Source of the DNA: Staphylococcus simiae
GTDB taxonomy: Bacteria > Bacillota > Bacilli > Staphylococcales > Staphylococcaceae
Assembly: GCF_002902085.1 (NCBI RefSeq)
Contig: NZ_PPQR01000051.1
Span: forward strand, 1 to 44,640
Direction of reading: 5' to 3'
DNA: 44,640 bases
The position numbers and the translations under genes were made by a program. The notes under the pieces are model-generated. The model ran no database searches, was not told the DNA's origin, and saw only the letters and a program-made list of their open reading frames with translations. Below are positions 25,245-34,273 of this stretch, one piece after another. Position 1 is the stretch's first letter. The number at the start of each line of letters is the position of its first letter.

Positions 25245-25334
25245 TCCGTTATTTAGTACAAATCAGTGCAAATATGTTTAATACTATTATCGAAGAACGT
25301 TGTTAAATCAGCGTTCTTTTTTATTTTGTTGAAA
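25245..25334. repeat. Junction repeat unit, copy 2
   Basis: Same 29 + 18 + 43 layout as the unit 206 bp upstream, with identical outer blocks (25245-25273 and 25292-25334) and an unrelated 18-bp middle. It may be the true host-side site, with copy 1 the phage-derived side, or the mark of an earlier element in the same site. Confidence 0.6.
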
Positions 25335-25360
25335 TGTCGTTAGTGTTTGTTTTGAATTTT

Positions 25361-25420
25361 GGCTCTATAATAAATCGGACTGATAGAGAATTTTTAGTTA
25401 TTTTCTATTCGTCCGATTTT
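25361..25420. repeat. Inverted repeat starting GGCTCT, possible ISL3-family end
   Basis: GGCTCTATAA at 25361 is followed by AAATCGGAC at 25372 and its complement GTCCGATTT at 25411-25419, with imperfect pairing between. GGCTCT ends are typical of ISL3-family elements, common in staphylococci, but no transposase for it is present. It could equally be a terminator hairpin. Confidence 0.35.
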
Positions 25421-25504
25421 TGTATTTTGAATAAAGCGTTAATTACATAGTCTTTTCATATTGGTGGATTTTAAAATCAACTTAGCCACCTATAAATGAA
25501 AAAC

Positions 25505-25910
25505 GTCACGTGAATTTCATGTTATTATTGAGGCTCTCACACTCTTCAATAAAGGGATGAATTCACATGACGCAAACCTAGTGTAACACGATTAAACATA
25601 GAGGAACACACCTAACTTATGAAGAACGGATTCGCAACGCTTAAAGATTTAGGTTTTTCTAATCGTGCTATTGCTCATGAATTAGGACGTGTAAATCAAA
25701 CAATTCATAAGTAAAAAACATGATACCAGTGAAAATCAATATAAAATGTTACGTCGATTTATACCTAAAGGAACTGATCTATCAACTGTGAGTCAATGTC
25801 GCATAAAATAAATGCAACAATTTATGAATGATTATCTTAGAAAAATATTAGAGTATGACACAGCTCATCATAGAAGAACTCAAGCATTAAAAGCATTAAA
25901 TCTATTATAA
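25505..25910 (+). pseudogene. Degenerate IS30-family transposase
   Basis: Remnant of a transposase. From ATG 25567 the frame reads MTQT, stop, then HLTYEERIRNA; after a frame change it continues LKDLGFSNRAIAHELGRV, the helix-turn-helix start of IS30 transposases. After a stop near 25712 the C-terminal end resumes (MLRRFIPKGTDLSTVSQ, then MNDYLRKILEYDT) to the stop at 25908-25910. The catalytic DDE core, about 200 codons, is gone. An inverted repeat (25505-25520 with 25557-25571) covers the old start codon. Confidence 0.85.
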
Positions 25911-25916
25911 TCATTT

Positions 25917-25989
25917 AACAGCTAAATACTTTAGCTGTTATTAACCCAAGATGAGTAATAGATAAAATATCTACCAGTCATTTTGGGTT
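25917..25989. repeat. Two consecutive hairpins after the transposase remnant
   Basis: AACAGCTAAA/TTTAGCTGTT at 25917-25939 is perfect. AACCCAAGATGA/TCATTTTGGGTT at 25943-25989 has one mismatch and an inner AGATA/TATCT pair. Together they may be the right end of the decayed IS element. From 25990 to 26200 I see nothing else but AT-rich DNA and the next ribosome site. Confidence 0.6.
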
Positions 25990-26200
25990 TACAAAATAGA
26001 AAAGAGCCTAAAACGTTAGTACTACTTAAAAATATAAGTGGCTAACTTAAACTTGAAATTTACGAAAATTAGTAGAACAATAATTTCTTTAAAAGCCAAA
26101 AGTGTACATTTAATTAACATTTTCAAAACTTATTATTTTCAATCTTTATAAATGTTAAAATCAACTTATAATTACATAATTTTATAGGGGGATATATATT

Positions 26201-27157
26201 TTGGCAAAATCATTTAAGTTTATAGTCTTTATTATGGTTACATTATTAGTGTTATCTGCTTGTGGTAATAAAGAAGAACATCATAACAAGGATACAGTGG
26301 CAATTAAGGATGCTTATGGTACAGAACATGTAACTAAAAATCCTAAAAGAGTCGTTGTATTAGAATATACTTTTATTGATCATTTAGCTGCACTAGGAAT
26401 GACACCAGTAGGTATTGCGGATGAAGGTAGTGATAAGAACATTACTAAACCAGTAAGAGATAAATTGGGAAAATACGAATCAGTTGGTACACGTGAACAA
26501 CCTAATTTAGAAAAAATTAGTCAACTCAAACCAGATTTAATTATTGCAGATGAAAGTCGTCATAAAAAAATTAGAAAAGATTTAAAGAAAATTGCACCAA
26601 CACTTATGCTAGTTAGTGGCGCAGGTGATTATGATGACAACATGAAATCATTTAAAACGGTCTCTAAAGCTTTAAATAAAGAAAAAGAAGGACAACAAAG
26701 GTTAGAAAAGCATGATAAAATTCTTGCAGAAGCTAAAAAGAAAGTTGAGCAAAGTAATTTGAAATCTGCGTTTGCCTTTGGTGTTTCTCATAAAGGCATG
26801 TTTATAAATACAGAAGAAACGTTTATGGGTGAATTTTTAAATAAAATGGGTGTCAAAGCTGAATTGCCAAAATCACAAACAGATCATATCGGTAAACAAA
26901 AAGATGGTCCATACAAATATTTAAATAATGAAGAACTGGCTGATATTGATCCTAAAGTAATGATTGTAGCTAGTAATGGCAAAACAGATAAGAATAGAAC
27001 TACATTTATTGATCCTAAAGTTTGGAAGTCATTACAAGCAGTTAAAGATAATAAAGTATATGATGTTGACCGTAATAAATGGATGCAATTTAGAGGTGTA
27101 ATTTCAAGTGAGAGTATGGCACACGATTTAGAAAAAATTGCTGAACAAAGTAAATAA
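26201..27157 (+). CDS. Iron-siderophore ABC transporter substrate-binding lipoprotein
   Basis: Surface receptor that binds an iron complex (hydroxamate or citrate type) and passes it to a membrane permease and ATPase encoded elsewhere. The 318 residues have a signal peptide with lipobox LSAC (Cys21 lipidated) and a two-lobe Peripla_BP_2 fold (KRVVVLEYTFIDHLAALG, KPDLIIADESRHKK, DNKVYDVDRNKW). Start is TTG 26201 with AGGGGG 8 bases before it. It resembles FecB/YfmC proteins. I see no convincing Fur box, though the upstream AT stretch could hide a weak one. It stands alone, ending in a terminator. Confidence 0.92.
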   Translation: MAKSFKFIVFIMVTLLVLSACGNKEEHHNKDTVAIKDAYGTEHVTKNPKRVVVLEYTFIDHLAALGMTPVGIADEGSDKNITKPVRDKLGKYESVGTREQPNLEKISQLKPDLIIADESRHKKIRKDLKKIAPTLMLVSGAGDYDDNMKSFKTVSKALNKEKEGQQRLEKHDKILAEAKKKVEQSNLKSAFAFGVSHKGMFINTEETFMGEFLNKMGVKAELPKSQTDHIGKQKDGPYKYLNNEELADIDPKVMIVASNGKTDKNRTTFIDPKVWKSLQAVKDNKVYDVDRNKWMQFRGVISSESMAHDLEKIAEQSK

Positions 27158-27179
27158 ATAACTAAATATGATGATTAAA

Positions 27180-27220
27180 ATCAATCCAACCTTTACTATA
27201 ATTATTGGGTTGATTTTTTT
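27180..27220 (+). terminator. Terminator of the iron lipoprotein gene
   Basis: ATCAATCCAA and TTGGGTTGAT (one T-G pair) around a 15-base loop, then TTTTTT. Confidence 0.85.
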
Positions 27221-27233
27221 GTTGTTAACAAAA

Positions 27234-27274
27234 AACAGATTTTAGATAATATAACAACTTATCTAAAATCTGTT
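27234..27274 (-). terminator. Minus-strand terminator of the TM2/peptide unit
   Basis: A perfect 16-bp inverted repeat (AACAGATTTTAGATAA and its complement). On the minus strand it is followed by a T run (TTTTTG). It lies 12 bases after the stop of the small peptide gene. Confidence 0.85.
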
Positions 27275-27285
27275 GTATGTTTATG

Positions 27286-27381
27286 TTATTGATTTTTATT
27301 ACCTGACATTTTATTACGAATAAATTTAACTACATATCCTACAATAAGAATTCTTGCAATTCGTTTAATAATATTTTGCAT
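27286..27381 (-). CDS. 31-residue basic hydrophobic peptide
   Basis: A small frame that is well supported by its context: GGAG 8 bases before ATG at 27381, 31 codons, then a strong terminator 12 bases after the stop. Sequence begins MQNIIKRIARILIVGYVV and ends in NKMSGNKNQ: a hydrophobic helix with basic residues on both sides and a polar tail, net positive. It is 64 bases behind the TM2 gene on the same strand. Membrane-active peptide, type I toxin-like peptide, or PSM-like peptide are options. No homologue can be confirmed here. Confidence 0.75.
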   Translation of the reverse strand: MQNIIKRIARILIVGYVVKFIRNKMSGNKNQ

Positions 27382-27445
27382 TTTTTCAACTCCAATAATT
27401 AATTATAGAGTTTATATACCCATATTGATTGATTGTATGTGTATA

Positions 27446-27673
27446 TTATGTTGTTTTTTCTTTCTTAGGAAAGACAATATAACCATCTTTATCAGCTTTT
27501 TTAGTGAATATAACTATAATAGCATTGATAATGGCAACAACACTTGGTATGCCTGTCCAGAAAAACAGTAAGTGTAATAATCCTTGACCAAATTGATCAG
27601 CATAAAATTTATGAACACCTACGCCTCCAAGAAATATTGCTACTAATACATAAATTGTTTTATTAACCTTCAT
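27446..27673 (-). CDS. TM2-domain membrane protein
   Basis: A 75-residue protein with two membrane helices joined by a short turn (FLGGVGVHKFYADQFGQGLLHLL and TGIPSVVAIINAIIVIF). The G-x-x-G-x-H-x-F-Y motif is the hallmark of the TM2 family. The C-terminal end is basic (KADKDGYIVFPKKEK). AAAGGAG precedes ATG at 27673. Role in staphylococci is not known. Its transcript likely includes the 31-residue peptide. Confidence 0.92.
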   Translation of the reverse strand: MKVNKTIYVLVAIFLGGVGVHKFYADQFGQGLLHLLFFWTGIPSVVAIINAIIVIFTKKADKDGYIVFPKKEKTT

Positions 27674-27815
27674 AACGTTAAACTCCTTTTATTAATATAT
27701 AATAATTTCGTCTTGTCGTATCAGCTTAATATCATCATATCATTTTCAAGCTAAATATTTTAACAAAATCAAATATTTATTATAATAAAGTGATAAAGGG
27801 AGAGGATTGATAGCC

Positions 27816-28364
27816 ATGATTCGACAAGCAACAATATCTGATTGTCCAACAATTGCACAATTAATTTATATCGTGTGGCAAGATATGGAGTTAGATATGG
27901 TAAAAGAAATACCTAAAGCACAGGTCATTGATGCTATTATCAAAAGTTGTACTGAGGTGACTTATAGAACGTATTATCAACATATATGGGTCTATGAAGT
28001 AGGTGGAGAAATAGCAGGTTGTATTATAGCTTATAATGCGAACAAAGAACTAACGTATGAACAAAATTGGACAACACTTGATTTACCATTACATATAAAG
28101 AAATTTGGCTCTCCATTACCTGTTAAAGAAGCAAAAGATAATGAGTATTATATTGAAACTGTAGCTGTTTTTGACCGATTTAGAAGGCAAGGTATCGCTA
28201 CGAAATTAATAACATATCTGCTTCAACAACAGCCAACATTACTTTGGAGCTTAAATTGCGATAAATATAATGAACAAGCATTTAAGTTATATCAAAAAGT
28301 AGGATTTACATATGAAGATGACATTACATTATATGGACATGACTATTATCATATGGTTTATTAA
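27816..28364 (+). CDS. GNAT-family acetyltransferase
   Basis: Transfers acetyl from acetyl-CoA to an unknown amine. The GNAT fold is seen in IRQATISDCPTIAQLI at the start and YYIETVAVFDRFRRQGIATKLITYL, where RRQGIA is the pyrophosphate-binding R-x-x-G-x-A loop, then the C-terminal KLYQKVGFTYE. TTG 27807 opens the frame earlier, but AAGGGAGAGG lies too close to it. ATG 27816, about 10 bases from GAGG, is preferred (182 residues). Converges with menA on a shared terminator. Confidence 0.9.
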   Translation: MIRQATISDCPTIAQLIYIVWQDMELDMVKEIPKAQVIDAIIKSCTEVTYRTYYQHIWVYEVGGEIAGCIIAYNANKELTYEQNWTTLDLPLHIKKFGSPLPVKEAKDNEYYIETVAVFDRFRRQGIATKLITYLLQQQPTLLWSLNCDKYNEQAFKLYQKVGFTYEDDITLYGHDYYHMVY

Positions 28365-28391
28365 ACTCTAATGGACAAGTAAACATAAAAA

Positions 28392-28424
28392 ACTCGTTAA
28401 AACGATTGAATCGTCTTAACGAGT
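28392..28424. terminator. Bidirectional terminator between GNAT and menA
   Basis: ACTCGTTAA.ACGAT and ATCGT.TTAACGAGT with a very small loop. Preceded by A run on one side; serves convergent genes. Confidence 0.88.
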
Positions 28425-28443
28425 GTTATGTGTTAAATGCTAT

Positions 28444-29382
28444 TTAAATACCTGCTAAAACAGCACTAATATAAATTCCTAGAGCATATAATAAGCCGAA
28501 GTAGGTATTAGTTTTACCTGCAGCTGCCATTGCTGGCATCATCGTTTGAGGTGTGTCATTTTTTTTGAATCGTCTAATCACTTTAATTGGCATTGGGAAA
28601 GAAAATAAGACGAGTAAGTAAAATAGTGAACCACCTGGTTTAATAAATATAGTTACAATTACAAATAAATAAGCAATGATATACATAATAGCCATAAATG
28701 TGATTGAAGCTTTTTTGCCTAAAAGGATAGGTAATGTTCTTCGTCCACTGGTTTTATCTTTAACGCGATCACGAATATTATTTGCCATATTGATTAATCC
28801 AATAGTAATGACGATTGGGACACTTAGCCAAACTGCATAGGTTTGAATATTACCAGTTTGAATAAAGAATGAAATGAGTATAATGATCATTCCCATAAAA
28901 ACACCAGAAAATAATTCGCCAAATGGTGTCCATGAAATTGGGTAAGGTCCGCCTGTATATAAATAACCTACGGCCATACATACTAATCCAACAGGTAAAA
29001 TCCAAAATGAACTATAAAATGCTAAGAAAATACCTAAAATAGCAGCAATAATATAGAAAGCGATAGCTAAGCGCATTACTAATTGCGGACTCATGCCATT
29101 ACGTACAATTGCGCCACCAATTCCAACTGATTCATGATCATCAAGACCTTTTTTATAATCGTAATATTCATTAAACATATTAGTAGCTGCTTGAATTAAC
29201 AAACAAGCTAACAACATTGCTAGAAAGATTATAATTTTAATGTGGTCTTCACTACCAAGAAAGTAAAGTTTTGAAGCGGCAGTACCCACTAAAACTGGCA
29301 CTACGGCAGCAGTTAATGTATGAGGACGCATCAATTGCCAATATTTGTTAACAGTAGAATATTGTTGATATTGATTTGCCAT
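28444..29382 (-). CDS. menA: 1,4-dihydroxy-2-naphthoate prenyltransferase
   Basis: Integral membrane enzyme that attaches the polyprenyl tail to dihydroxynaphthoate, giving demethylmenaquinone. Polyprenyl-binding motifs are NMFNEYYDYKKGLDD (Asp-rich, near residue 70) and NNIRDRVKDKTSGRRTLP. About nine membrane helices. The open frame extends to 29499, but the start at MANQYQQYSTV (29382) gives 312 residues, the length I recall for S. aureus MenA, and AGAGG is placed upstream. Divergent from menF, with about 180 bases between for control of both sides. Confidence 0.96.
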   Translation of the reverse strand: MANQYQQYSTVNKYWQLMRPHTLTAAVVPVLVGTAASKLYFLGSEDHIKIIIFLAMLLACLLIQAATNMFNEYYDYKKGLDDHESVGIGGAIVRNGMSPQLVMRLAIAFYIIAAILGIFLAFYSSFWILPVGLVCMAVGYLYTGGPYPISWTPFGELFSGVFMGMIIILISFFIQTGNIQTYAVWLSVPIVITIGLINMANNIRDRVKDKTSGRRTLPILLGKKASITFMAIMYIIAYLFVIVTIFIKPGGSLFYLLVLFSFPMPIKVIRRFKKNDTPQTMMPAMAAAGKTNTYFGLLYALGIYISAVLAGI

Positions 29383-29562
29383 TGATTTCATAACCTCTTT
29401 AAAATTTATTTTAATAACAAAATTAGTGTAATAGAAAGTAGCATAAAGGTCAATGAACGTATAAAATTGCTCAATTGTTTTAAGCAATTCTAGTAACACA
29501 TTTATTTAAAAATGATACAATATAATAATGAGTGAAAAAAGACTAGGAAAGAAGTGAAATGA

Positions 29563-30924
29563 ATGACTACGGGCATAGATAAGGACTATATTACAAGTGA
29601 AATATATGAATGCTCTAAAGAATGGGTTTCTGTTGAAGTTAAATTAACTCAACAATTAGATCCGATTACATTATTTCAACTCACTGATAAGCATAGAGGA
29701 GATCGTTTTTATATGCGTTTGAATGATAATCAAACGTCATATTTTGGTTATGCAGCAGTTAAAATTTTTAAAAATAATTTTAAAAATAAGCAGTCTATCT
29801 TTAGAGAATGGGAAAAAGTAAAAGAAGACGTTGCATTAATAAATCCAAGTGAAACGAAACATCATTTAAGAATAGTAGGAGGATTCCAATTTTCAAGTCA
29901 TAAGTCTGATGATGAATGGCGTGAATTTGGTTTAAATCATTTTGTATTACCACAAGTACTTATTTCGATAGATCACAATGATTGCTATTTAACTTATACT
30001 GTAAAACGTAATGACTTTGATATTGAGCAATTTAGTGAATTAGTTGATCGTTTCAATGGACTTGAAAAGAAGCCACTTGATATAACGATTGGTAATATTA
30101 CGCGAATAGAAGATATCTATAAAGAGGACTGGCGTCAGTTAGTAAGTGAAGCTATTGATGCAATGAATAAAGATGAAAAAATTGTTTTAGCAAGAAGACG
30201 TTTGATTAAATATGATAGAGATATCAGTATTCCATTTATACTTAATCAAGCTTTATCAAAGGAAAAAAATAGCTATATCTTTTTATTAGAGTCTGATGAT
30301 TCTATATTCTTCTCGCAAACACCTGAACAGTTGTTAAAGATTAGGAATCAAGTGTTATCTACAAAGGCAGTTGCTGGTACAATTAAAAGAACACATGATG
30401 AGGAAGAAGACCAACAACATATTGCAGCATTCTTAAAAGATAATAAGAATTTAAATGAACATCAATTTGTTGTAGACAGCATTTTACATGATATCAAGCC
30501 GTATGTCACAGATATCAATTATGATCAATCACCTAAAATTTTGAAAAATGATTATTTATATCATTTGTATACGGAAATAAAAGCACCTTTAAAACAAGCG
30601 TCTTACAGTGGACTAATAGACAATTTACATCCAACACCTGCATTAGGTGGGTATCCTAAAGAACAAGCTTTGGATTTTATTGAACAAAAAGAGTTTGGTA
30701 CGAGAGGTCTTTATGGCGCACCAGTTGGTTTTATTGATCTGTATAATGATTGTGAATTTATTGTGGCAATACGTTCTATGTTAATTAAGCAAAATCAAGC
30801 TACATTATTTGCTGGCTGCGGTATTGTTAAAGATTCTAATGCCGATAGTGAAGTAGAGGAAACGAATTTGAAGTTTTCACCAATGATGAAAGCTTTAGGA
30901 GTTGATATGAGTGACAAATCATAA
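29563..30924 (+). CDS. menF: Isochorismate synthase
   Basis: Converts chorismate to isochorismate, the first step of menaquinone synthesis. The chorismate-binding fold is clear in the C-terminal half: [46 protein letters not shown] and [15 protein letters not shown]. The 453 residues fit the family. GAAAGAAGTGA precedes ATG 29563. A TATAAT at 29521-29526 may be a -10 element. It overlaps menD by 14 bases. Confidence 0.96.
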   Translation: MTTGIDKDYITSEIYECSKEWVSVEVKLTQQLDPITLFQLTDKHRGDRFYMRLNDNQTSYFGYAAVKIFKNNFKNKQSIFREWEKVKEDVALINPSETKHHLRIVGGFQFSSHKSDDEWREFGLNHFVLPQVLISIDHNDCYLTYTVKRNDFDIEQFSELVDRFNGLEKKPLDITIGNITRIEDIYKEDWRQLVSEAIDAMNKDEKIVLARRRLIKYDRDISIPFILNQALSKEKNSYIFLLESDDSIFFSQTPEQLLKIRNQVLSTKAVAGTIKRTHDEEEDQQHIAAFLKDNKNLNEHQFVVDSILHDIKPYVTDINYDQSPKILKNDYLYHLYTEIKAPLKQASYSGLIDNLHPTPALGGYPKEQALDFIEQKEFGTRGLYGAPVGFIDLYNDCEFIVAIRSMLIKQNQATLFAGCGIVKDSNADSEVEETNLKFSPMMKALGVDMSDKS

Positions 30925-32593
30925 CGAAGCATTAACGACGCAAGTTTATACATTTGCTTCAGAACTATATGCATATGGCGTAAGAGAAGTTGTTATTAGT
31001 CCTGGATCTAGGTCAACACCTTTAGCGATTGCTTTTGAAGCACATCCAAATATAACAACATGGATACATCCGGATGAACGTAGTGCAGCATTTTTTGCTT
31101 TGGGTTTAATTAAAGGTAGTGATAAACCTGTAGCAATATTATGTACATCAGGAACAGCAGCAGCAAATTATACACCAGCAATTGCTGAAAGTCAGATAAG
31201 TCGTTTACCATTAATTGTCTTAACGAGTGATCGACCACATGAATTAAGAAGCGTTGGTGCACCGCAAGCAATTAACCAAGTTAATATGTTTAATAATTAC
31301 GTTAATTATGAGTTTGATATGCCAATTGCTGATAATAGTAAAGAATGTTTGGGTACAATACAGTATCAATTACAAATAGCTAGTCAATATTTATATGGAC
31401 CACATAAAGGACCGATACATTTTAATTTACCGTTTAGAGATCCATTAACACCTGATTTAACAGTAACTCATCTGTTAACATCGCATCATAAATTAATACC
31501 ACGTTATCAAAAGACAATTGATATTACTGATATTAAAGAAGTGTTAGCACGTCCAAAAGGTATGATTATTGTTGGTGATATGCAGCATCAAGAAATTGAC
31601 CAGTTATTGACATATTCAACTATATTTGATTTGCCAATTTTAGCAGATCCTTTAAGTAAAATTCGTAAGTATCAACATCCTAATGTTATTACAACATATG
31701 ATTTACTGTTTCGTTCGGGTTTAAAACCTCAAGTTGATTTCGTTATTAGAGTAGGGAAACCTGTCATTTCAAAACAGACGAATCAGTGGTTAAAAGCTTG
31801 TGATGCTTTTCAAATCATTGTGCAAAATAATGATAAAATCGATGTATTTCCAATTGAACCTAACGTAGCATATGATATGTCAGCCAATGACTTTTTCAGA
31901 TCATTGATGAATGAAGATAGTGTCAATAGAAAATCATGGTTAACGTATTGGCATGACTTAGAGCATCAGGCTAGAGTTGAAATTCAACACTATATTGCAT
32001 CAGCAAATGATGAAAGTGGATTTGTTGCACAGGTATTAGATAAAATACCTGATCATCATGCACTATTTGTTAGTAATAGTATGCCAATCAGAGATATTGA
32101 TAATTTGTTTGTAAATCAGAACATTGATATTTATGCCAATCGTGGTGCTAATGGTATTGATGGTGTTACGTCAACAGCATTAGGTATGGCAGTACATAAA
32201 GATATTACACTTTTAATTGGTGATTTATCATTTTATCACGATATGAATGGCTTATTAATGTCTAAATTGAATGATATTCATATGAACATCATACTGTTAA
32301 ATAATGATGGTGGAGGAATTTTTTCGTATTTACCTCAAAAAGACAGTGCTTCTGATTATTTTGAACGTTTATTTGGTACACCGACAGGATTGAATTTCGA
32401 ACACGCAGCCTTAATGTATGACTTTAATTTCGTCAGAATGGATAATATTAGTGATTTTGCACAGTTATCATTATCTACGATAAGTTCGACAATTTATGAG
32501 CTGCAAACAAATCGTCAAAATAATTATCAGCAACACCAAAAATTATATAAGAAATTGAGTGAGATTGTTCATGCTAAATCATCATTTTTATAA
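30911..32593 (+). CDS. menD: SEPHCHC synthase (MenD)
   Basis: Thiamine diphosphate enzyme that joins isochorismate and 2-oxoglutarate. It has [13 protein letters not shown] and the catalytic-region [13 protein letters not shown] (Glu56), and a C-terminal cofactor site with [13 protein letters not shown] and [12 protein letters not shown]. 560 residues. GTG 30911 lies inside the end of menF, so translation is coupled. It overlaps menH by 23 bases. Confidence 0.97.
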   Translation: MTNHNEALTTQVYTFASELYAYGVREVVISPGSRSTPLAIAFEAHPNITTWIHPDERSAAFFALGLIKGSDKPVAILCTSGTAAANYTPAIAESQISRLPLIVLTSDRPHELRSVGAPQAINQVNMFNNYVNYEFDMPIADNSKECLGTIQYQLQIASQYLYGPHKGPIHFNLPFRDPLTPDLTVTHLLTSHHKLIPRYQKTIDITDIKEVLARPKGMIIVGDMQHQEIDQLLTYSTIFDLPILADPLSKIRKYQHPNVITTYDLLFRSGLKPQVDFVIRVGKPVISKQTNQWLKACDAFQIIVQNNDKIDVFPIEPNVAYDMSANDFFRSLMNEDSVNRKSWLTYWHDLEHQARVEIQHYIASANDESGFVAQVLDKIPDHHALFVSNSMPIRDIDNLFVNQNIDIYANRGANGIDGVTSTALGMAVHKDITLLIGDLSFYHDMNGLLMSKLNDIHMNIILLNNDGGGIFSYLPQKDSASDYFERLFGTPTGLNFEHAALMYDFNFVRMDNISDFAQLSLSTISSTIYELQTNRQNNYQQHQKLYKKLSEIVHAKSSFL

Positions 32594-33377
32594 GTCATCA
32601 CATCATACGTCACAAGTTATCGTTCTATTACATGGCTTTATCAGTGATAGTCGCACTTATGATAAACACATTCAACATTTATTAATACAAAGTCATGTGC
32701 TAACAATTGATTTACCAGGACATGGTCAAGATACGTCATCTCATAATGAAGTGTGGCATTTTGATTTTATTACTAAAGCATTAGATAAAGTATTGTCGAA
32801 TTATCATGATTATCAAATTTATTTATGTGGTTATTCAATGGGTGGTCGTGTCGCACTTTATTATGCTTTGAATGGTCAGTCACTTTTATCTGGACTGATA
32901 TTAGAAAGTACGACAGCTGGTATTGAAGATGAGGTAGTGAAACAAGAGCGTATTCAAGTTGATCGTGCGCGTGCTAATGTGTTAGACATTGCTGGGATTG
33001 AAATGTTTGTTAATGATTGGGAACAATTACCATTATTTATGTCACAACAGCAATTAGCTAAAGAACTGCAGCAACAGATTAGACAACAACGTTTATCTCA
33101 AAATGCTACTAACTTAGCAAAAGCACTAAGAGATTATGGCACTGGACAAATGCCTAATTTATGGCCATTACTTCCATCAATCACTATACCAACCTTAATA
33201 TTAGCTGGTGAATACGATGAAAAATTTGTGTCGATTGCCCAAAAAATGTCAAATTTGATTCCAAAGAGTAAATGTAACATTATTTCTGGTGTAGGACATA
33301 CAATTCACGTGGAAGATAGAGCGGAATTTGATACAATAATATTAGGATTTTTAAAGGAGGAGCAAAATGACTACTAG
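32571..33377 (+). CDS. menH: SHCHC synthase (MenH)
   Basis: Alpha/beta-hydrolase-fold lyase that removes pyruvate from SEPHCHC. It shows [13 protein letters not shown], nucleophile elbow GYSMGG with Ser89, the acid in LAGEYDEKF and the base in GHTIHVE. Start ATG 32571 (MLNHHFY) is preferred to the frame opening at 32559, by comparison with S. aureus MenH. From 32571 it has 268 residues. Overlaps menD by 23 bases and menB by 11. Confidence 0.95.
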   Translation: MLNHHFYKSSHHTSQVIVLLHGFISDSRTYDKHIQHLLIQSHVLTIDLPGHGQDTSSHNEVWHFDFITKALDKVLSNYHDYQIYLCGYSMGGRVALYYALNGQSLLSGLILESTTAGIEDEVVKQERIQVDRARANVLDIAGIEMFVNDWEQLPLFMSQQQLAKELQQQIRQQRLSQNATNLAKALRDYGTGQMPNLWPLLPSITIPTLILAGEYDEKFVSIAQKMSNLIPKSKCNIISGVGHTIHVEDRAEFDTIILGFLKEEQNDY

Positions 33378-34188
33378 ACAATGGGAAACATTAAGAGAAT
33401 ATGATGAAATAAAATATGAATTTTTCGAAGGGATTGCGAAAGTTACTATTAATCGTCCAGAAGTAAGAAATGCTTTTACACCTAAGACGGTAGCTGAAAT
33501 GATAGATGCATTTTCACGTGCTCGTGATGATCAAAATGTATCAGTCATTGTATTAACTGGTGAAGGAGATTTAGCATTCTGTTCTGGTGGCGATCAGAAA
33601 AAACGTGGACATGGTGGATATGTAGGCGAAGACCAAATCCCTCGCTTAAACGTGTTAGACTTACAACGTTTAATCCGTATTATTCCTAAACCTGTTATAG
33701 CAATGGTCAAAGGATATGCAGTTGGTGGCGGTAACGTCCTTAACGTTGTTTGTGACTTAACAATTGCAGCTGATAATGCTATCTTTGGGCAAACTGGTCC
33801 AAAAGTAGGATCATTTGATGCTGGTTACGGTTCAGGTTATTTAGCTCGTATCGTTGGACATAAAAAAGCACGTGAGATTTGGTACTTATGTCGTCAATAT
33901 AATGCTCAAGAAGCATTGGATATGGGACTAGTTAATACTGTTGTACCATTAGAACAAGTGGAAGACGAGACTGTACAATGGTGTCGCGAAATTATGAAAC
34001 ATTCTCCAACTGCACTACGTTTCTTAAAAGCTGCAATGAATGCAGACACAGACGGTCTTGCTGGTTTACAACAAATGGCTGGAGATGCAACATTGCTTTA
34101 TTATACAACTGATGAAGCCAAAGAAGGTCGCGATGCATTTAAAGAAAAACGTGATCCAGACTTTGACCAATTCCCAAAATTCCCATAA
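33367..34188 (+). CDS. menB: 1,4-dihydroxy-2-naphthoyl-CoA synthase
   Basis: Crotonase-fold enzyme that cyclises O-succinylbenzoyl-CoA. The oxyanion motifs [14 protein letters not shown] and [21 protein letters not shown] and the [20 protein letters not shown] stretch are diagnostic of MenB. 273 residues. AAAGGAGGAGC precedes ATG 33367. Last gene of the menF-D-H-B unit; the steps before it (menC, menE) are not in this window. Confidence 0.97.
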   Translation: MTTRQWETLREYDEIKYEFFEGIAKVTINRPEVRNAFTPKTVAEMIDAFSRARDDQNVSVIVLTGEGDLAFCSGGDQKKRGHGGYVGEDQIPRLNVLDLQRLIRIIPKPVIAMVKGYAVGGGNVLNVVCDLTIAADNAIFGQTGPKVGSFDAGYGSGYLARIVGHKKAREIWYLCRQYNAQEALDMGLVNTVVPLEQVEDETVQWCREIMKHSPTALRFLKAAMNADTDGLAGLQQMAGDATLLYYTTDEAKEGRDAFKEKRDPDFDQFPKFP

Positions 34189-34232
34189 GGTAATAGCTTT
34201 CGGGATAACAATTAAATATTTGACAATGAATA

Positions 34233-34268
34233 AACCACTCATAAACAAGTTAGATGTTATGAGTGGTT
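34233..34268. terminator. Bidirectional terminator between menB and aminotransferase
   Basis: AACCACTCATAA and TTATGAGTGGTT form a perfect 12-bp stem with a 12-base loop. It is followed by ATTTATTATT, and serves convergent genes. Confidence 0.85.
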
Positions 34269-34273
34269 ATTTA

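Noticed and set aside
24951-25440. A tRNA or tmRNA as the integration target
   Set aside because: I could not fold a tRNA cloverleaf or find a CCA-type 3' end near the repeats.
26100-26200. Fur box before the iron lipoprotein
   Set aside because: Only AT-rich stretches, no convincing match to the 19-bp inverted repeat.
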